Part shown: positions 23,683 to 35,950 of the stretch, in pieces
How the letters are laid out: the number at the start of each line of letters is the position of its first letter
Numbering within the stretch: position 1 is the first letter of the stretch
NCBI GenBank assembly: GCA_905221605.1
Contig: CAJNDS010000813.1
Location: 133,501 to 197,500 of the forward strand
Source of the DNA: Symbiodinium natans
Taxonomy: Eukaryota; Sar; Dinophyceae; Suessiales; Symbiodiniaceae
Length of the DNA stretch: 64,000 bases
Direction: 5' to 3'
Notes under the pieces: model-generated
Seen by the model: the letters and a program-made list of their open reading frames with translations, nothing else
Databases searched by the model: none
What the model was told of the DNA's origin: nothing
Translations under genes and position numbers: made by a program

Positions 23683-26600
23683 ATGTTGTCCATCCGCGCC
23701 GCGAGTCGTTATGCGAGCCGCTCCGCAAGAAGCTCGGGGCAGAGTTGGCAGAGCTGGCAGAGCCGCGCAGCGAGCGCGATCTCTGGAAGTGATGCCGGGA
23801 GCAGTGACCTCAGAAGGCAGAGAGCTGTTGGAGCCTGGAGCTGGTGTCATCTTCCTCTGACCTGCTAGAATGTGCCAGCTCACAAACATTCGAAAACCGC
23901 GTGCACGACTTGAATTTCGGAATAGGGGAATCCTTGAGGCCAAGAGGCCTTTGACTACGTGATCGTTGGTGCCGGTTCTGCTGGTGCAGTTCTGGCACAT
24001 CGTCTTGTGAAGGATGCAGGTGCCAAAGCTCCTTGCCTTGGCATGTTGAAATATTTTGTACATCGCTGCACATTGCTGCACCATGCCTTAAAAGCCTTAA
24101 AACTTATTAAAGTTAATACAAAGCTAGTACAAAGTCAATACAAAGTTCGCAGCTGTGACTGGACGCTCATCAAGCTCAAAGCCACAGCCAAGGTACTCCT
24201 CATCGAGAACGGTCGCAGTCATCACGGGCAATGGGATTGGTGGAAAGTCAATATGCCTGCTGCCTTGACTTTCAACCTGGCTGATGATGCTTGGCGTACC
24301 TAAGTGACGAGCTTGTTGTGCTATTTTGTTCTCTTGTCCCTTATAATCCGTTACCCATCTTCCTCCGCCTCCTCCCCATCACGAGTCTCTCGCCACCGGC
24401 CTTCTGTGGAACCGTGGCTGAAAGCCTTTTCGACGTTTTTCGATGAGGGAAGAGTGGGGGTGACTCGAACTCAAGAGACTGTTACTTGTGGTTTTGCCCT
24501 TGAGGCTTTGGCATTGGTATCACTCTGTGTCTGAGGCCAAGTATAACTGGGACTTTTACACAGTGCCCCAACGTCACATGGATGGTCGGCGTTTGCACCA
24601 GCCGCGTGGCCGGGCTCTGGGTGGGTCCTCTAGCCTCAATGCCATGGCCTACGTGCGCCTTGACAGGAATGATTAGCAAATTAGCGTTGATGAAGTATAA
24701 AAGAATTCTAATAATGGAGTTATGTGTAGGGTCGCTTTTGTTCGCGCAGTGGCCACTTCCATGTACTTCGGCACGAGGCGAGGACACGCCCTGGATTACG
24801 AGCGCTGGGCGCAGGAAATCGGTGAGGGTGGTGAAGCCTGGTCCTACAGGACTTTAGTCTGAAAGCCTGCTGCTGTCAGCACGAACCTGAAGCTGTCTCT
24901 GTGTGTGAGTGTGTGAGTGAGTGAGTGAGAGTGTGTGTGAGAGTGTGTGAGAGTGTGTGTGTGTGTGTGCATGTTCTTTTTGTTGTGTGTGTGTAGGTGT
25001 GCAGCATGGTCGTGTATGCGTTCGTGGCGTGCGAGGAACATCCTGCCATATTATCGCAAAGCGCAGAGTCATCAAGAGGGCGAGTCTGTATACCGCGGAG
25101 GCAGATATCTTTCTCTTCGTTAGGTATCGGAGTTGCCCTGTGCAATCCTGTGCACAGATGCACTGGTACTGTCGTCCTGGCCAGGTTCTGGACCTCTTGC
25201 AGTGACTCGGCGGCGAACGCCAGCTGTCAAGGCCATCAACGAGGCCTTTGTTGCCGCGGGCGAGCAGGTGCCTGTGGAATGCAACCGATCCAGTTGAGTT
25301 GCATCTGTCGTGTGTGTTGGCAAAGGCCGGATATCCAAGGACCTCTGCACTGCTGCAATTTGACAAACTGTGGGCCAAGTGTAAGCAATGATCCCTCGAT
25401 TCCCAGGACCGAAGATATGAATGGGTTCCAGCAGGAAGGGTTTGGGCAGATGGACATGACAGTTACGCCTCGCACTTAGACATTCTGTGCAGTTTTGTGC
25501 TATGTTCGCATGTCGGAAGCTGCCGGCCTTCTGCAGAGCTGCAGACAAGGCCCGATGGTAAACGAGCAAGTACGTGGGAGTGCTATCTCAGACCGCTGAT
25601 GTATCCTAAAAGCGCAGAGGAAGCGGCAGCAAAGTTGAGCTTGTCTTGCGTTTGCAAGTCTTGCGAAGACTAGGTCATGTCGAAATGTCATGAGCTGCTC
25701 AGCAGGACGAGGCTGCCGGTAAACGGCTGAAGGCTCCGCTTGTGGAAGTGTTGGATCACGTGAGCGGCGCTCTTTGCGAAATTCGTCCTGTTGGAAGATT
25801 TGGAAGTTGGAAGGTGATCACCAACCAGATGGCTGTGCGCCTTCTCTTCGAAGGCAACAGAGTCACTGGCGTGGAAACTGTTCCCTCTCCGAAGCCAAAG
25901 CCAGGCCAAAGATGTCCAACTAGCACTCCGCGGAAAGCATTTTTTTCGCACATTGTCTGCTTTTTTCCCGAATGTTCCCGAACCGATTTTCGAGTCTTTT
26001 GTTTGGGGGTCCAGAGGTGGTGGCTTCCACAGTGAGTCCTCCGGAGTTGTGCAGAAGCACTTTGCTCGCGAGGAGGTCGTTCTATCGGCAGGTACCAGCC
26101 TGAATGCTCTCGCTTCGCTGTTGATGGAAATTGATGTTGAAGTCTTGAGGTGCTGTCGGCTCACCTCAGCTTCTGATGATGAGTGGCATTGGGAACGCCA
26201 AGGCGTTGCTCGGGCATGCTAACCTCTCAAACCTCACAGAATGTCCAGTTTCAAGAAAGCAATCGCATACACTGTCAGAAGGGGACTCGGAACGTTATGT
26301 GCATGTGTGGACGGCTTCCGGCCGGTTGCCCTTCAGCTACAAAAAGAAGCGAGTTGCTCGAGCGAACTTTTCAGACGATGCCATGTCAACAGGCTACGAA
26401 CCACTTTCGACGGCTGTTGACTGGCGCTGCCATCCGAAGCATGTAGCGACACACTGGAGCCCAGCGTCGCTCGATATCGCTCGTTGAGGGTTTTTCCTGT
26501 TGCAGCCGGGAAAAGCTGCAAGAGCCGGTACGTTGGAGTTTCCGATGAAGGAACTGCAGATCGCCCCGGATCGCCGTTTGTAGGTGGGCGCACCACCAAG

Positions 26601-28591
26601 GCTTCGCGAGGGTGTCGCAAGAATTTCGGAACTCCTGGAACCACACCGATCTTCAAGGTCTGTTCTCACTTGTTTTTTAGCGTATCAAGGAGACCAGATG
26701 CAAAGTTTGCAAAAGCGCCTTCGGCTTATAGCAGGACTCTACAGAAGCAAAACTGCAGGTTCGGCGACGCTTCATGGCTGTTCAATTTTGCAGGGATCGC
26801 TCTTCCGACTTTCAGGGTTCATGTTTTTCATGTTGTGCGTCTTTGGTCTCTGAATAAGCTATTCCTCAAGGCCTGGTCCTCATCGATTGAAAAGAACCTT
26901 GGCACAGGTTGGGTTTCGGCACGATCCCAAGATTCAGAGGTCTCAGCTTCTGAGCCAAAGCTGTCCTAAATATGCCCACGCTGTAGTCACTGTAGTTGGC
27001 CTCTTTGCAGGCCAGGGTTTATAGGGTCCAGGGTTGGAAGTTTGAGGTGCCCTGGACCAAATCCAAGCAGTGTTTAGTTTCTCCTGGGCCTTGTTGTGCT
27101 AACGGCGCTTGCAGCGCGGTGTGGTTTGTGTGTTTCTTGTTGCGGTTGCAGTCGATCGACTCTACAACGTCCTGCGATGAGAAAGCCGACGCACTCCCAT
27201 CTTTTCGTTCTGTTTGTTCCTGTGGAGGCTTCTGCGTACGTGGACTGTGGAAGCCGTTAGTAACGGTTACTAGTTTCATGTTAGTGGGCGATCCTTGTGA
27301 AGGAGCTCGAGAAGCTGGGACTCCCAGTTCTCCTTGACCAACCGGCCGTGGGCCAGAATCTACAAGACCATCTGGAGTTCTACGTTCAATACTTGCTCCT
27401 TGGTCTTTCGAAAGGTTCTTCAGAGCATATTTGAGAGCATCCTCGGAAAACCCTCCTCGGAAACTCCCGCCGCACTGAGGAGCCGTTTTCCGTGCTCACT
27501 GTATCCCTGGGCCGCGACTTTTCCTGGACTAGGTCTGCTATCGAAGTACGCGTATCGCCAGCCCTGGAGAGCAATTCATGCCGGAATTGTTTGGATGCTG
27601 GCCGGAGCTGGCATTGGATCTTCCAACCATTTTGAGGTAGGTGGCTTCATCAGATCGCGTGCCGGGATGCCCCATCCCGATCTGCAGTACCACTTCATCC
27701 CTGGAATCGTCACTGGTCAGTTGGACTTTTTGCCCGAGCACGGTTACCAGGCCCACTGCGGCACGATGCGACCGACCAGCCGCGGCACAGTTCAGCTCAC
27801 CAGTGCTAGCATTTTGGATGCGCCACATATCGATCCAAACTTTCTTGCGACAGAGGAAGATCGGAAAGACATGCGAGCTGGATTGCGTCTGACAATTGAG
27901 ATTATGGAGCAAGAGGCACTAAAGGACTTCAAGCTCAAGCGCTTTGCACCTCTCGATTCTCTCGACTTGGCCTCCGATGATGCCGTCGACGCCTGGATCC
28001 GCGCCTCAAGTCATTCAGGCTGGTGAGTGGATCAGGATGCTAGATCAGTGTAGTTGCGTTATCAGTAATAAGGCAAGAACATGCAGGAGGTGTGCTTTCT
28101 GCAATCGTGCACATGCAGGATATCACCTCTCGTGCACTTGTGCAATGGGCAAAGTTGTGGACGCGAAGGGCCGGGTGAAAGGTTTGGAGAAGCTGCGCGT
28201 AGTGGATGCATCCATCATGCCGTCTATGACGAGTGGAAACTTGAACGCGCAGCAACCTCAGCAAAGTTGACAGCTGCGTAGCAGTGGTAAGAACCCGACT
28301 GCCATAGGCCACCAGTAAGATTCGTTGCTCTCATCTGATCTCCACGGCTGCTGCCAAGAGAACCCAGTCACCAGTTTGTGCTTGCGTGGCTGATTGGCAG
28401 AACGCCTTCAAGATGTGCATCGCCTAGGGTAATTAGCTGAGCAACTTCCGGCAAGGCCTACCATCATGTTGGCAGAGAAGATCGCTGACGATTTGTGTGG
28501 ACACGATGCGCTACCACCTGCCGAGGATCTTGACTTACCCAAGACGTTGCATGAGGTTGAAGAACGGCTGGGACGCTGGGTAATTATGTGA
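23683..28591 (+). CDS. GMC oxidoreductase, choline dehydrogenase-like, probably mitochondrial
   Basis: FAD-dependent GMC enzyme; best match is the choline dehydrogenase/BetA type, which oxidises choline to betaine aldehyde. Exon 1 (23683-23788) starts [18 protein letters not shown], rich in Arg, Ser and Ala without acids, as in a mitochondrial presequence. A GT donor joins it in frame to 23945-24019 with the Rossmann motif [18 protein letters not shown]. Then come 24188-24288 (KVLLIEN), 24536-about 24655 (signature [18 protein letters not shown]), about 24777-24846, 25035-25102, 25185-25267, a 14-nt exon 25326-25339, 25407-about 25459 ([15 protein letters not shown]), about 25814-25880 ([13 protein letters not shown]), about 26018-26091 (REEVVLSAG), 26170-about 26205 ([10 protein letters not shown]), about 27303-27400 ([15 protein letters not shown]), 27547-about 28018, 28119-28248 ([10 protein letters not shown], active-site His region) and 28456-28591 ([12 protein letters not shown], stop TGA). 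Two pieces, after 25459 and around AINSPQ, were not found. Substrate is inferred from overall similarity. Confidence 0.85.
24898..24970 (+). repeat. GTGTGAGTGAGT-type tract in an intron
   Basis: Mixed (GTGTGA)n, (GAGT)n and (GT)n units, inside the intron following the exon that ends near 24846 in the choline dehydrogenase-like gene. Confidence 0.85.
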
Positions 28592-28882
28592 ATTACCATG
28601 CTGGTCACCAGCTGAGCAGCTGTGTTCTCGATCATCTTCGTAATGTTTCGGGGTCTTCAATGTCAATGCTGTTTGTCGACCTCGTGCACTTCATCGGTGT
28701 TGGCAACGATAGTTTTCTTCGACATACATCATCATACATCAGTGTTACACCACGATGGTTCACATGTAGGACTAGGGCTCGTCTGGTCATCCATCATTGA
28801 ACATACTTGGTTTGCAACAAAGGCGCCTCACCATGCTCACAGTGCGCCATGGTACATCTGTGGTGATTCATAATGCTCAGTA

Positions 28883-29345
28883 TTGCTGTGTGATGAACAG
28901 TTGGAGGATGCCGGCTGGTACATGCCGCAGGATTACGAGTCCACGCAGTACCAGCCTCAGCTGACGGATGCGGCAGCCCCTACAAGCCGTTTAAGCCTGC
29001 AGCAGATAAGACAGGAAGATGCACGTGAGTATACATACAGCGCAGCATGCGTCGATTGCCTCGAGCGCAGGCGTTGATCACGGAGCGAAGGAGCAGCTTT
29101 CATGACTTTCCGTGGTCTATCGCCAATGTGAGCTCATGTGATCAAGTTTGTAAATGTTTTGTGGCAGCTGTCGGGTTCTTCGGATTCCTGCCTCGTGCGA
29201 CTCATTTCGGCTCATTTCAAGGGCGTGTGGCTCCTGTACAGCCTGGGCCAGCCTCCCCTTTGGAGTCAAGCGAACCCTGTAGCGGGCTCCACTTCTGAAG
29301 ATCAAGGGATTCTCAGATGTTGGCATTGCTTCAAAACTTCAATTA
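28883..29345 (+). CDS. Hypothetical exon(s)
   Basis: An open stretch at about 28890-29020 encodes DEQLEDAGWYMPQDYESTQY and then a Gln/Ser-rich part (RLSLQQIRQED); the composition is protein-like. A second candidate at about 29170-29300 (RLISAHFKGVWLLYSLGQPP) lies in another frame. No family was recognised, and the gene to which they belong is unclear. They start about 300 bp past the stop of the choline dehydrogenase-like gene. Confidence 0.3.
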
Positions 29346-29349
29346 GCTG

Positions 29350-31270
29350 TTGAGAGTCGACACGTGCCGTTGACTCCTGGACAGTCTACCTACACCAAGC
29401 GACGGATGTGCATTTTATCCGGTCGCTTTTGTGCTGCATCGATACGCGCAGCCTGCACGCCTTGAATAACCTGTCTGGCTCAAGAAGTTGATCAGTTCCA
29501 TGAGCGCACTATGCCGTAGGTTGCATCAGCGCAAAGCAGCTGAAATACAACCTGCGACCCGTCAAAGCTGCAACACTACAGTACCCTTCGATCAGCCTCA
29601 GCCAGCACTTGCTATCTCACCGCTCTGTTTCTGTGCGCAGAAGCACTTTACATCATCTTTACATGCATGCGCAGCTTCATGTGCCCCTGGTCTTGCTGTA
29701 GCCCAAGTGCCAGGTTCCAAGTCTTGTTATCGTGCCTTGAGAGGGGCATTGGAGCCTGCCTGGCCTTCTGCAGTGCTGGTGGGGCTGGGTGAGGTTGGGT
29801 GAGTTCGGGTGAGTTAGGTAGGGTGTTGAGACTACTCTCTCAATGCTGTTTCCAATGCGTGGACCTTGTGTGAGGCCCTTGCCGTGCTTCAATTTGCAAT
29901 GACATGCAATACCATCTTGAGCCAGGCTAGGGGGTGTCAGGTCCTGTTGTTCCTGTCAAGGCCTGCGACAATGCCTGCAGGGACGACAGCTTTAGACCTT
30001 GTGCAGGGCATCACCGAGTGACCAGCCTATGCGAATCTGTGGATTTTCACGAGTCCTTTCTTGTGGGCGCGAAGTTCCATCTGAAGGTACAGCAGCCGCA
30101 TTGCGCTGAAGATGCTTTTCCAGCAATTCGGCGAGGCGTGAGATTTTATCCGGATGCAGCTTCCGCAGCTTCTGGAGATTCAGATGTTCTGCTGTTCGTG
30201 ATGTTTCAGCGAATCAGAGCACACGAGGTGACGGCCTGCTGGATACCTCCCCTGGAGCATCGAAGCAATGAGCGAGCGTACCCTGTGATTGCACATGATT
30301 GCACACTGAGCATACATTGAACATGGACTGCAGCTGAGAGCATCACCATGAGTGCAAGATGGTGCAAGGTATGTCAAGTTTGGGACCACCAAGGCAGCGC
30401 AGGCGCCCGTTCTTCAAGTCATGGGGAAGCTGCTCAGGGATTGGTGAACTGCACAGGTAGTCAATAGATTGAGCTGGGTTCAGCACTTTCACACGTGAAC
30501 GGCAACTCACTTGTGAGGCCGCCTTCGAGGCTTCTCAGGCAGGCCAGTTGTTTCTGGCGGATCACTCAGGTTTTGTGGAGTGGCAGGGCCAGCAATCTGG
30601 CGCAGCCTCGTTACCAAATGTGAGGATGGCGTCAGCCTCAAAGCCGAGTGGCGAATGGCCCCGGCCAGGTCAATCTGCCCCGCTTTTTTGGTGCTTTTTT
30701 TTGTTACTTTTCTTTCTTTTTCTACTACTGGTACTAGTAGCGCGAGCCCAGCAGACCAAGTGCAGGACACAGGATGCACGTGATTTCGAAGCGCGGGGCA
30801 GCAACTTGATGACGCTTCTCTTCTTCATTCATCTTCATGCTCGTGGCTTGACCATGACATCCATGACACGTGGACTGTCCAGACCCTTCTGAGGTCCCGT
30901 GACCTCATGCGGGCTCAGATGCGGGGAGGAGGAAAAGGAGGGTCAGCCTGAGTCTTAGTCTCCCTGTCTCGGAGCATGGTGAGACTGTTGCGCCTGCATT
31001 TGCCGACAGGGCCGCGATGACCGCGCTGGAGGTGGCAAAGGTGGAAGACGTGACCTCGATGGTGGCGGGTCTCGTGCTCTGATCATGGATCGAGCCGAGA
31101 CCCAAGGTTGAATTTGACCTATCAGCCATCATCAGCTAATTATTCAAATCATTGGGGTCATTCTACAAAGGCACATCATATTGTCATGTGCCAGGAGACA
31201 TGCTAAGCTGCCAAGGTTTCCGGTGGTGGCTCGAGACGAAACGACGACAGGGAACGAGACAGGATAAGTT
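29350..31270. other. No assignable gene; scattered coding-like fragments
   Basis: Weak candidates are 29378-29470 (TVYLHQATDVHFIRSLLCC), 30130-30210 (GVRFYPDAASAASGDSDVL) and 30973-31082 (PAFADRAAMTALEVAKVED), all on the + strand, without recognised motifs. No repeat of note was seen. Confidence 0.4.
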
Positions 31271-31464
31271 GCGTTCAATTGCAGGGCTTGCATGGTTGGC
31301 GACGGAATGTGTCACCTGATTGCCGCGCAGGGAGAAGGACAGGAAAGGCAGAGAAAGAAGCCGAGAGAGAGACAGGCCAAGAGCATAGTTTCCGCATCGT
31401 TGCCGCAACATGCATCAACATGCTGCAACATGCGCCGCGACGTTGCGGCAGTGTTGCACGACAG

Positions 31465-31761
31465 AGTGCCAGGAAGCGGAAGAGCCGCAGCCGCAGCCGG
31501 GACCGCAAGCGCCGGGAGCGCTCGCGCAGCCGCCGCTCGCGGAGCGCGAGCCGCCGCCCAAAGCGCTCCGAAGAGCCGCCGGCGCTCAAGGCGAGTCCGG
31601 GAGAAAGTGTCAGAACTCGTGAGAAGTCCGTGAGCTGGTCCGGTTGAGGATTTTATTGACGGTTCAGACCGAGCATGCCCCCGAACTTGCAAAGCTGCCC
31701 CCTTCAGGATGGCGCTGTTGCGGTTGACGACGATGACGAGGGCACCACTGCTGTGATCTAA
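31465..31761 (+). CDS. RS-rich exon and possible acidic C-terminal exon (SR-protein-like)
   Basis: At about 31472-31590 the frame encodes a basic Arg/Ser run (KRKSRSRSRDRKRRERSRSR), continuing to about 31640. This is the composition of the RS domain of splicing factors. A short acidic stretch, DGAVAVDDDDEGTTAVI, ending in TAA at 31759-31761 could be a terminal exon. No RNA-recognition motif was seen next to it, so the RS reading could be fortuitous, favoured by a local GC-rich GCCGCAGCC bias. Other frames of the same DNA give Ala/Pro-rich runs. Confidence 0.35.
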
Positions 31762-32654
31762 ATCTCACGTGGTGCCCTCAGCCGATCGCACTGCGTGTGG
31801 GATCTTGTGAGATCTTTTGAGTGTTTGTGTTGCTCTGTCTGAGGCAGCTGGAGCCATAAGCCATGGCCAACACTGTATGTTTCCAAGGCGTATTGTTCCA
31901 CAGTCAAAAGCGGAACCTGCTGGCCTGCCCACTGTCCTAGCATTCGCCATTCGCATGATGAAAATGGCATGGTCTGCTGTCTTTGGCCCAGGTAAGCTTC
32001 ATGACTTTGCAGCATGTATATGCCTCAAGTATCCTCAACTGGCAGATAGCATGTCGGCGCATGGGAACATCAGGACCTTCAGGCAATTCAACGCAGAAAC
32101 ACTCATTCACGACGTGCACTGTCACAGATAGTCCTTTCATCCCGAGACATTGGTCCGTGTGTATTGAATCATTTCATTAGCTGGCGGCATGGGCTAACTG
32201 TCTCAAGCTGTGCTGGGCAAGTCAGGAGCCTGATGCTCTGTGCTGTATCAAGAAAGACTGGGCATGCTGGTTAATTGACGTTGCAATACGTTGCATTGGC
32301 AAGCAGTGGGTGTTGAGTTCTCAGGTCGTTCTGGCTATGGCAAGAGCAGAGAGCACAGGTCGGCCGCTACTGCATTTTACTTGCAGGCTTACTCTATCTA
32401 GTTCCGGTTCAAGTTCCTTCCGCCACGCCGCCCTCGCTAGCATTAACGGAAAGTTAACCTTCCATTGCATCTGCCGCGTATGTCTGCTCGAATACAGTCA
32501 TTGCTGCAGGCTGCAGCCCATCCTGCAGCTGATGCAACACAGGCATATGAACTTGTTCATGGGAGCATGCTCACTCCGGACGTTATGAAGCAGGGTTGAT
32601 ATACGTTGCTATGTTGTCAATGCTCGACGTGTTTTTGATTGTGCTTGGCTGCAA

Positions 32655-33106
32655 GGAGTTTCCATTCGCGCGACATCATTGATCAAGAAATCCAGCAGCT
32701 TTGCGAAAAATGGCCTGCGATTCTCGAGGACAACACGATCATCAGAAAAGCGCAAGGACGATATCGCATCAATGGCCGGGAAGTGACGGTGTCCCTGCGA
32801 ATGCGAGAGGCAACCAGAGAAGAGGAGGAATGTGTCTCCAAAACTCCATCCATAGATGAAGTGAGAGCTGCAGAAGGTCAGGTCATGGACCTGAGCGGTG
32901 ACCTCATTGTTCGGGATGGACCGCTGAAGCAGCCATTTCTGGATTATGTCTTTGATACTGGGCAGAAGGAGTTTTACTCCATGGCCGAGTCAGACAAGCT
33001 GGACAAGTTGGACGGCACATCTTTGGAACCGTGGTCCAAGCCTCTGGCGCCTGACCTGAAGGGTGGCCAGCTGGCAGTTCCGGATGATCGGCTGGAGGCA
33101 GGCTGA
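32655..33106 (+). CDS. Hypothetical protein exon with good coding character
   Basis: About 150 codons are open to TGA at 33104-33106. The sequence is balanced and protein-like: RDIIDQEIQQLCEKWPAILE, QGRYRINGREVTVSLRMREA, RAAEGQVMDLSGDLIVRDGP, LKQPFLDYVFDTGQKEFY. It is probably one large exon, perhaps the last. No domain was recognised. The exon start is unknown; AAG|GAGTTTCC near 32657 is a candidate acceptor. Confidence 0.5.
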
Positions 33107-33785
33107 GAATGTGAAATGGCACGAGCATGAGCCTACTTCAAAAGCCCTTTTGAAGCCTTCAGCTCTGTGGAGGCAATGGAGATTGCCTGGAAGACCTTGG
33201 CAAATGATGCCATTGCTCTCAGCGAGTTGCCCCAAATGCCACTGCCACCACCACTGCAAGGCGCTTAGAGGCATTGGTTCTGTTAGCGTCCTGTTTTGCC
33301 ATGCCACGCAACACTTTTTGCCCAAACTCCAATGCCATCTCTAGACTCAAGGCCCAGGAGTTCAGAACCCGTGCAGCATGCGGCAGGCTCGGTTTTCGCG
33401 GGGTTTTGAGCGGATTTGAGGCCCTTGCTTTTTGGGACCGTCCATGCCTGTGCAGTCAGAGACGTTTTTTCGATCCAGGCATCCAGTTGGCAAAGGCCGT
33501 TCCAGAAGAGTTTCCGTATCGTGGTGCGCATTCAGCTTCGTGTAGGAGAGTGGGTGGGAATCCTCGCGTTATTCTGAAGAGTTGAGTTTTGCTCGGCCGT
33601 GCTGTTGATGCTGCGGACTACATCTAAGGAATCTAAGCGTGTGCAGGACTCATGAGGCCGAGGCAGCTACATTCATTCTGTTGCAGTTCGATAGAATTCT
33701 GATGAATTCTGCTTCTTGGGCCAGTTAGAACAAATGGTCGGTTGAAAGTGGCTGCGTCCAGGCAGAGTGCCTCGTCGAGATAGTC

Positions 33786-34390
33786 ATGGACTTGCCAATC
33801 GTCCCGGCCGGCAGCTTCCCGGTGTGTCAAGCGATGTTCTGCACTCCCCAGGCAAGGAGCGTGCTCTCGAGTTTGGAGAAGTCGCTCTTGCTTTTGCTTT
33901 TGGGGCCAAAAGCCTTTGAACTTTCAACTGCTCTCGAAACAGAGGCTTGCGTTGTTCCCTCCTCCGGCTCGCCTGTTGTGATGGGCCGGCATCCGAGTGG
34001 AATGCAGCATGCAGGACAGCTTAGTGTAACAAGATCTAGATGTCCCGGCAGAGCGAGGAAAACAACATGAGCCGTCAGTAACAGGTGTCGAGGCCTTGAA
34101 CAAAACACTGTGGCACAAGGTCCACACGGGGGGAGTTCGACGAAGCCGTGCGTCGAAGAGCTGCAGGAGGTGCAATTGGCTGTGTCATTTAGCGGTCGCG
34201 AAGGTGCTCCAGGCTGGGAGTCAAGTGGTCTTGCTAGGCCGACGTGCCGGGCCTCAAATCCGGGGAGCTGGTAATGCTGCAAGAGCGCTGGCCAGAGGCT
34301 GGCAGGTCTATGCATTGCATACCTCAAACTGGCTGTGCCGAGGGCATTTGGCAATTCTCCGATGTTCCACTCTGGCTGTCGCTTTGCAGT
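33786..34390 (+). CDS. Weak coding-like fragments, function unknown
   Basis: A frame at 33855-33921 encodes ERALEFGEVALAFAFGAKSL followed by TGA, and one at about 34196-34250 encodes VAKVLQAGSQVVLLGRRAG. The latter resembles the second beta strand of a short-chain dehydrogenase (the AxVVLxGRR pattern), but no TGxxxGxG nucleotide-binding motif precedes it. The opposite strand is also open over 33827-34354. Low confidence that any of this is a gene. Confidence 0.2.
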
Positions 34391-35274
34391 GAGTGTTCAA
34401 GTTAATGGGTTTCAATCAACAAGCACCGTACGTGTACCAACAAGCACCGTACGTGTACCACCACAAGCAGTGCAGCCATGTGCCAGATGGAAGAGATGCT
34501 AGAGCACCATCCTGAATTTCAAGAATCCAGCCTGGTTCCACGTTCCATTCAGCAGAAATCGAAGAACATAGCATGCACATCGTTACTAGCCCTGGCGTTG
34601 GTTCCAGAAGAATGCGTCTGCCAAGCATCACGAGCTGCGCCTAACCGCGCCTGACCGCGCCTACCCGTCTAACTACCGTCTTTGGCACGGATGCGTTGTG
34701 AGCGGCCTTGACAGGATGGAGCTGTGCAGCTACTCCCTTTGTACCCTGCATGCAGCGACCGAGGCCTGCATTGGGAACAGCTTGGCAATGTTGGGAACAT
34801 TGTTATCTGCTTGCGCCGGCTTGCGCTATTGTGCCGTCATACACTTAAGTCCTGTGCTACGAGGGAATCTTGAGCCATCACGACCGAACCTCTTTGCGAG
34901 CATCTGTGCATGCATTAAACTATCTGAAACCTGCACCTTTTTCAGCTTTGATGTTCCACTAAAGCAGAGACTGCGATGAGCCTTGCCGGCCGCTCGAATC
35001 TGTGCGGATCCATCTTTTTTGATGCTTGCTGAAGGCAACGACAGCGGCCTCCCTACCAGCACTAAGAGGCGGCACAAGTATGGAGAGGCAAGGCGCCAGG
35101 AGTGAAGGTCGCTCGTTCACATAGTCCGTACACCCCCCACAAGTGTGCCTGTGTCATCCTGTCTCCGTCTCTTTCTCTTTCTCTTTGTTTGTTTGTTTGC
35201 TTTTTTGTTCCCCACCCTCGGTGTGGGGTTGTTAGATTTTAAACTCAACTCTTCTCCTCGCCCGGAACTCTTCT

Positions 35275-35785
35275 CCTCGCCCATCCCTGGAGTGCCCAAC
35301 CGCAAAGTGTCCCTGGAGTGCTCAACTCTAGAGTGTGCCTGGAGTGCCCAACCCCTGAAGTGCTTTTTGGAGTGCCCAACCCCAGAGTGTGTGGAGTGCC
35401 CAACCCCAGTGTCCCCGGAGTGCCCACCAGAGTCTTCCTGGAGTGCCCAAGACCCCAAAGTCCCCGAGCCCAGCCCCAGAGTCCCCCAATAGTGCCCAAC
35501 ACTCTCTGCCTGGAATGCCCAACCCCAGAGTGTTTCTGGAGGTCCAACCCAGAGTGCCCCCCACCAGAGTGTCTCCGGAGTCCCAGAGTTTTCCTAACCA
35601 GAGTCTCCTTGGAGTTCTCTTCCTGGATTGCCCAACCCCAGAGTGTTCCCAAGTGCCCAGCTCCAGAGTCTCCCGGAGTGCCCCGCCCCGAACTGCCCAG
35701 TAGTAGAGTCTCCCTGGAGTGCCCACCTGGAGTGCCCAGCCCCAGACTCCGTGGAGCGCCCAACCAGAGTCTCCCTGGAGTTCGA
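35275..35785 (+). repeat. Degenerate minisatellite, CCTGGAGTGCCCAACC(CCAGAGT) unit
   Basis: About 500 bp is built from imperfect copies of GGAGTGCCCAACCCCAGAGT and its variants (GGAGTGCCCACC, AGAGTCTCCCTGGAGT), with unit lengths of roughly 20-45 bp. Both strands are open for long distances only because the unit lacks stops. Confidence 0.85.
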
Positions 35786-35808
35786 AGTAAAATAATTTTG
35801 TTTTGCTT

Positions 35809-35950
35809 GTGTGTGTGTGTGTGTGTGAGAGTGTGTTTGTTTGTTTGTTTGTTTGTTTGTTTGCTTGTTTGTTTGCTTGTTTGTTTGTTTGTTTGTTTGT
35901 TTGTTTGTTTGTTTGTTTGTTTGTTGTTTGTGTTTGTGGTTGTGTTCGTG
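35809..35950 (+). repeat. (GT)n and (TTTG)n tract
   Basis: (GT)n at 35809-35828 is followed by about 27 TTTG/TTGC units up to about 35925 and TTTGTG variants after that. It lies directly downstream of the minisatellite at 35275-35785. Confidence 0.9.

Noticed and set aside
33827-34354. 175-codon minus-strand open frame
   Set aside because: No recognised motif; a + strand fragment with VVLLGRRA in the same place is at least as likely, and neither is strong.
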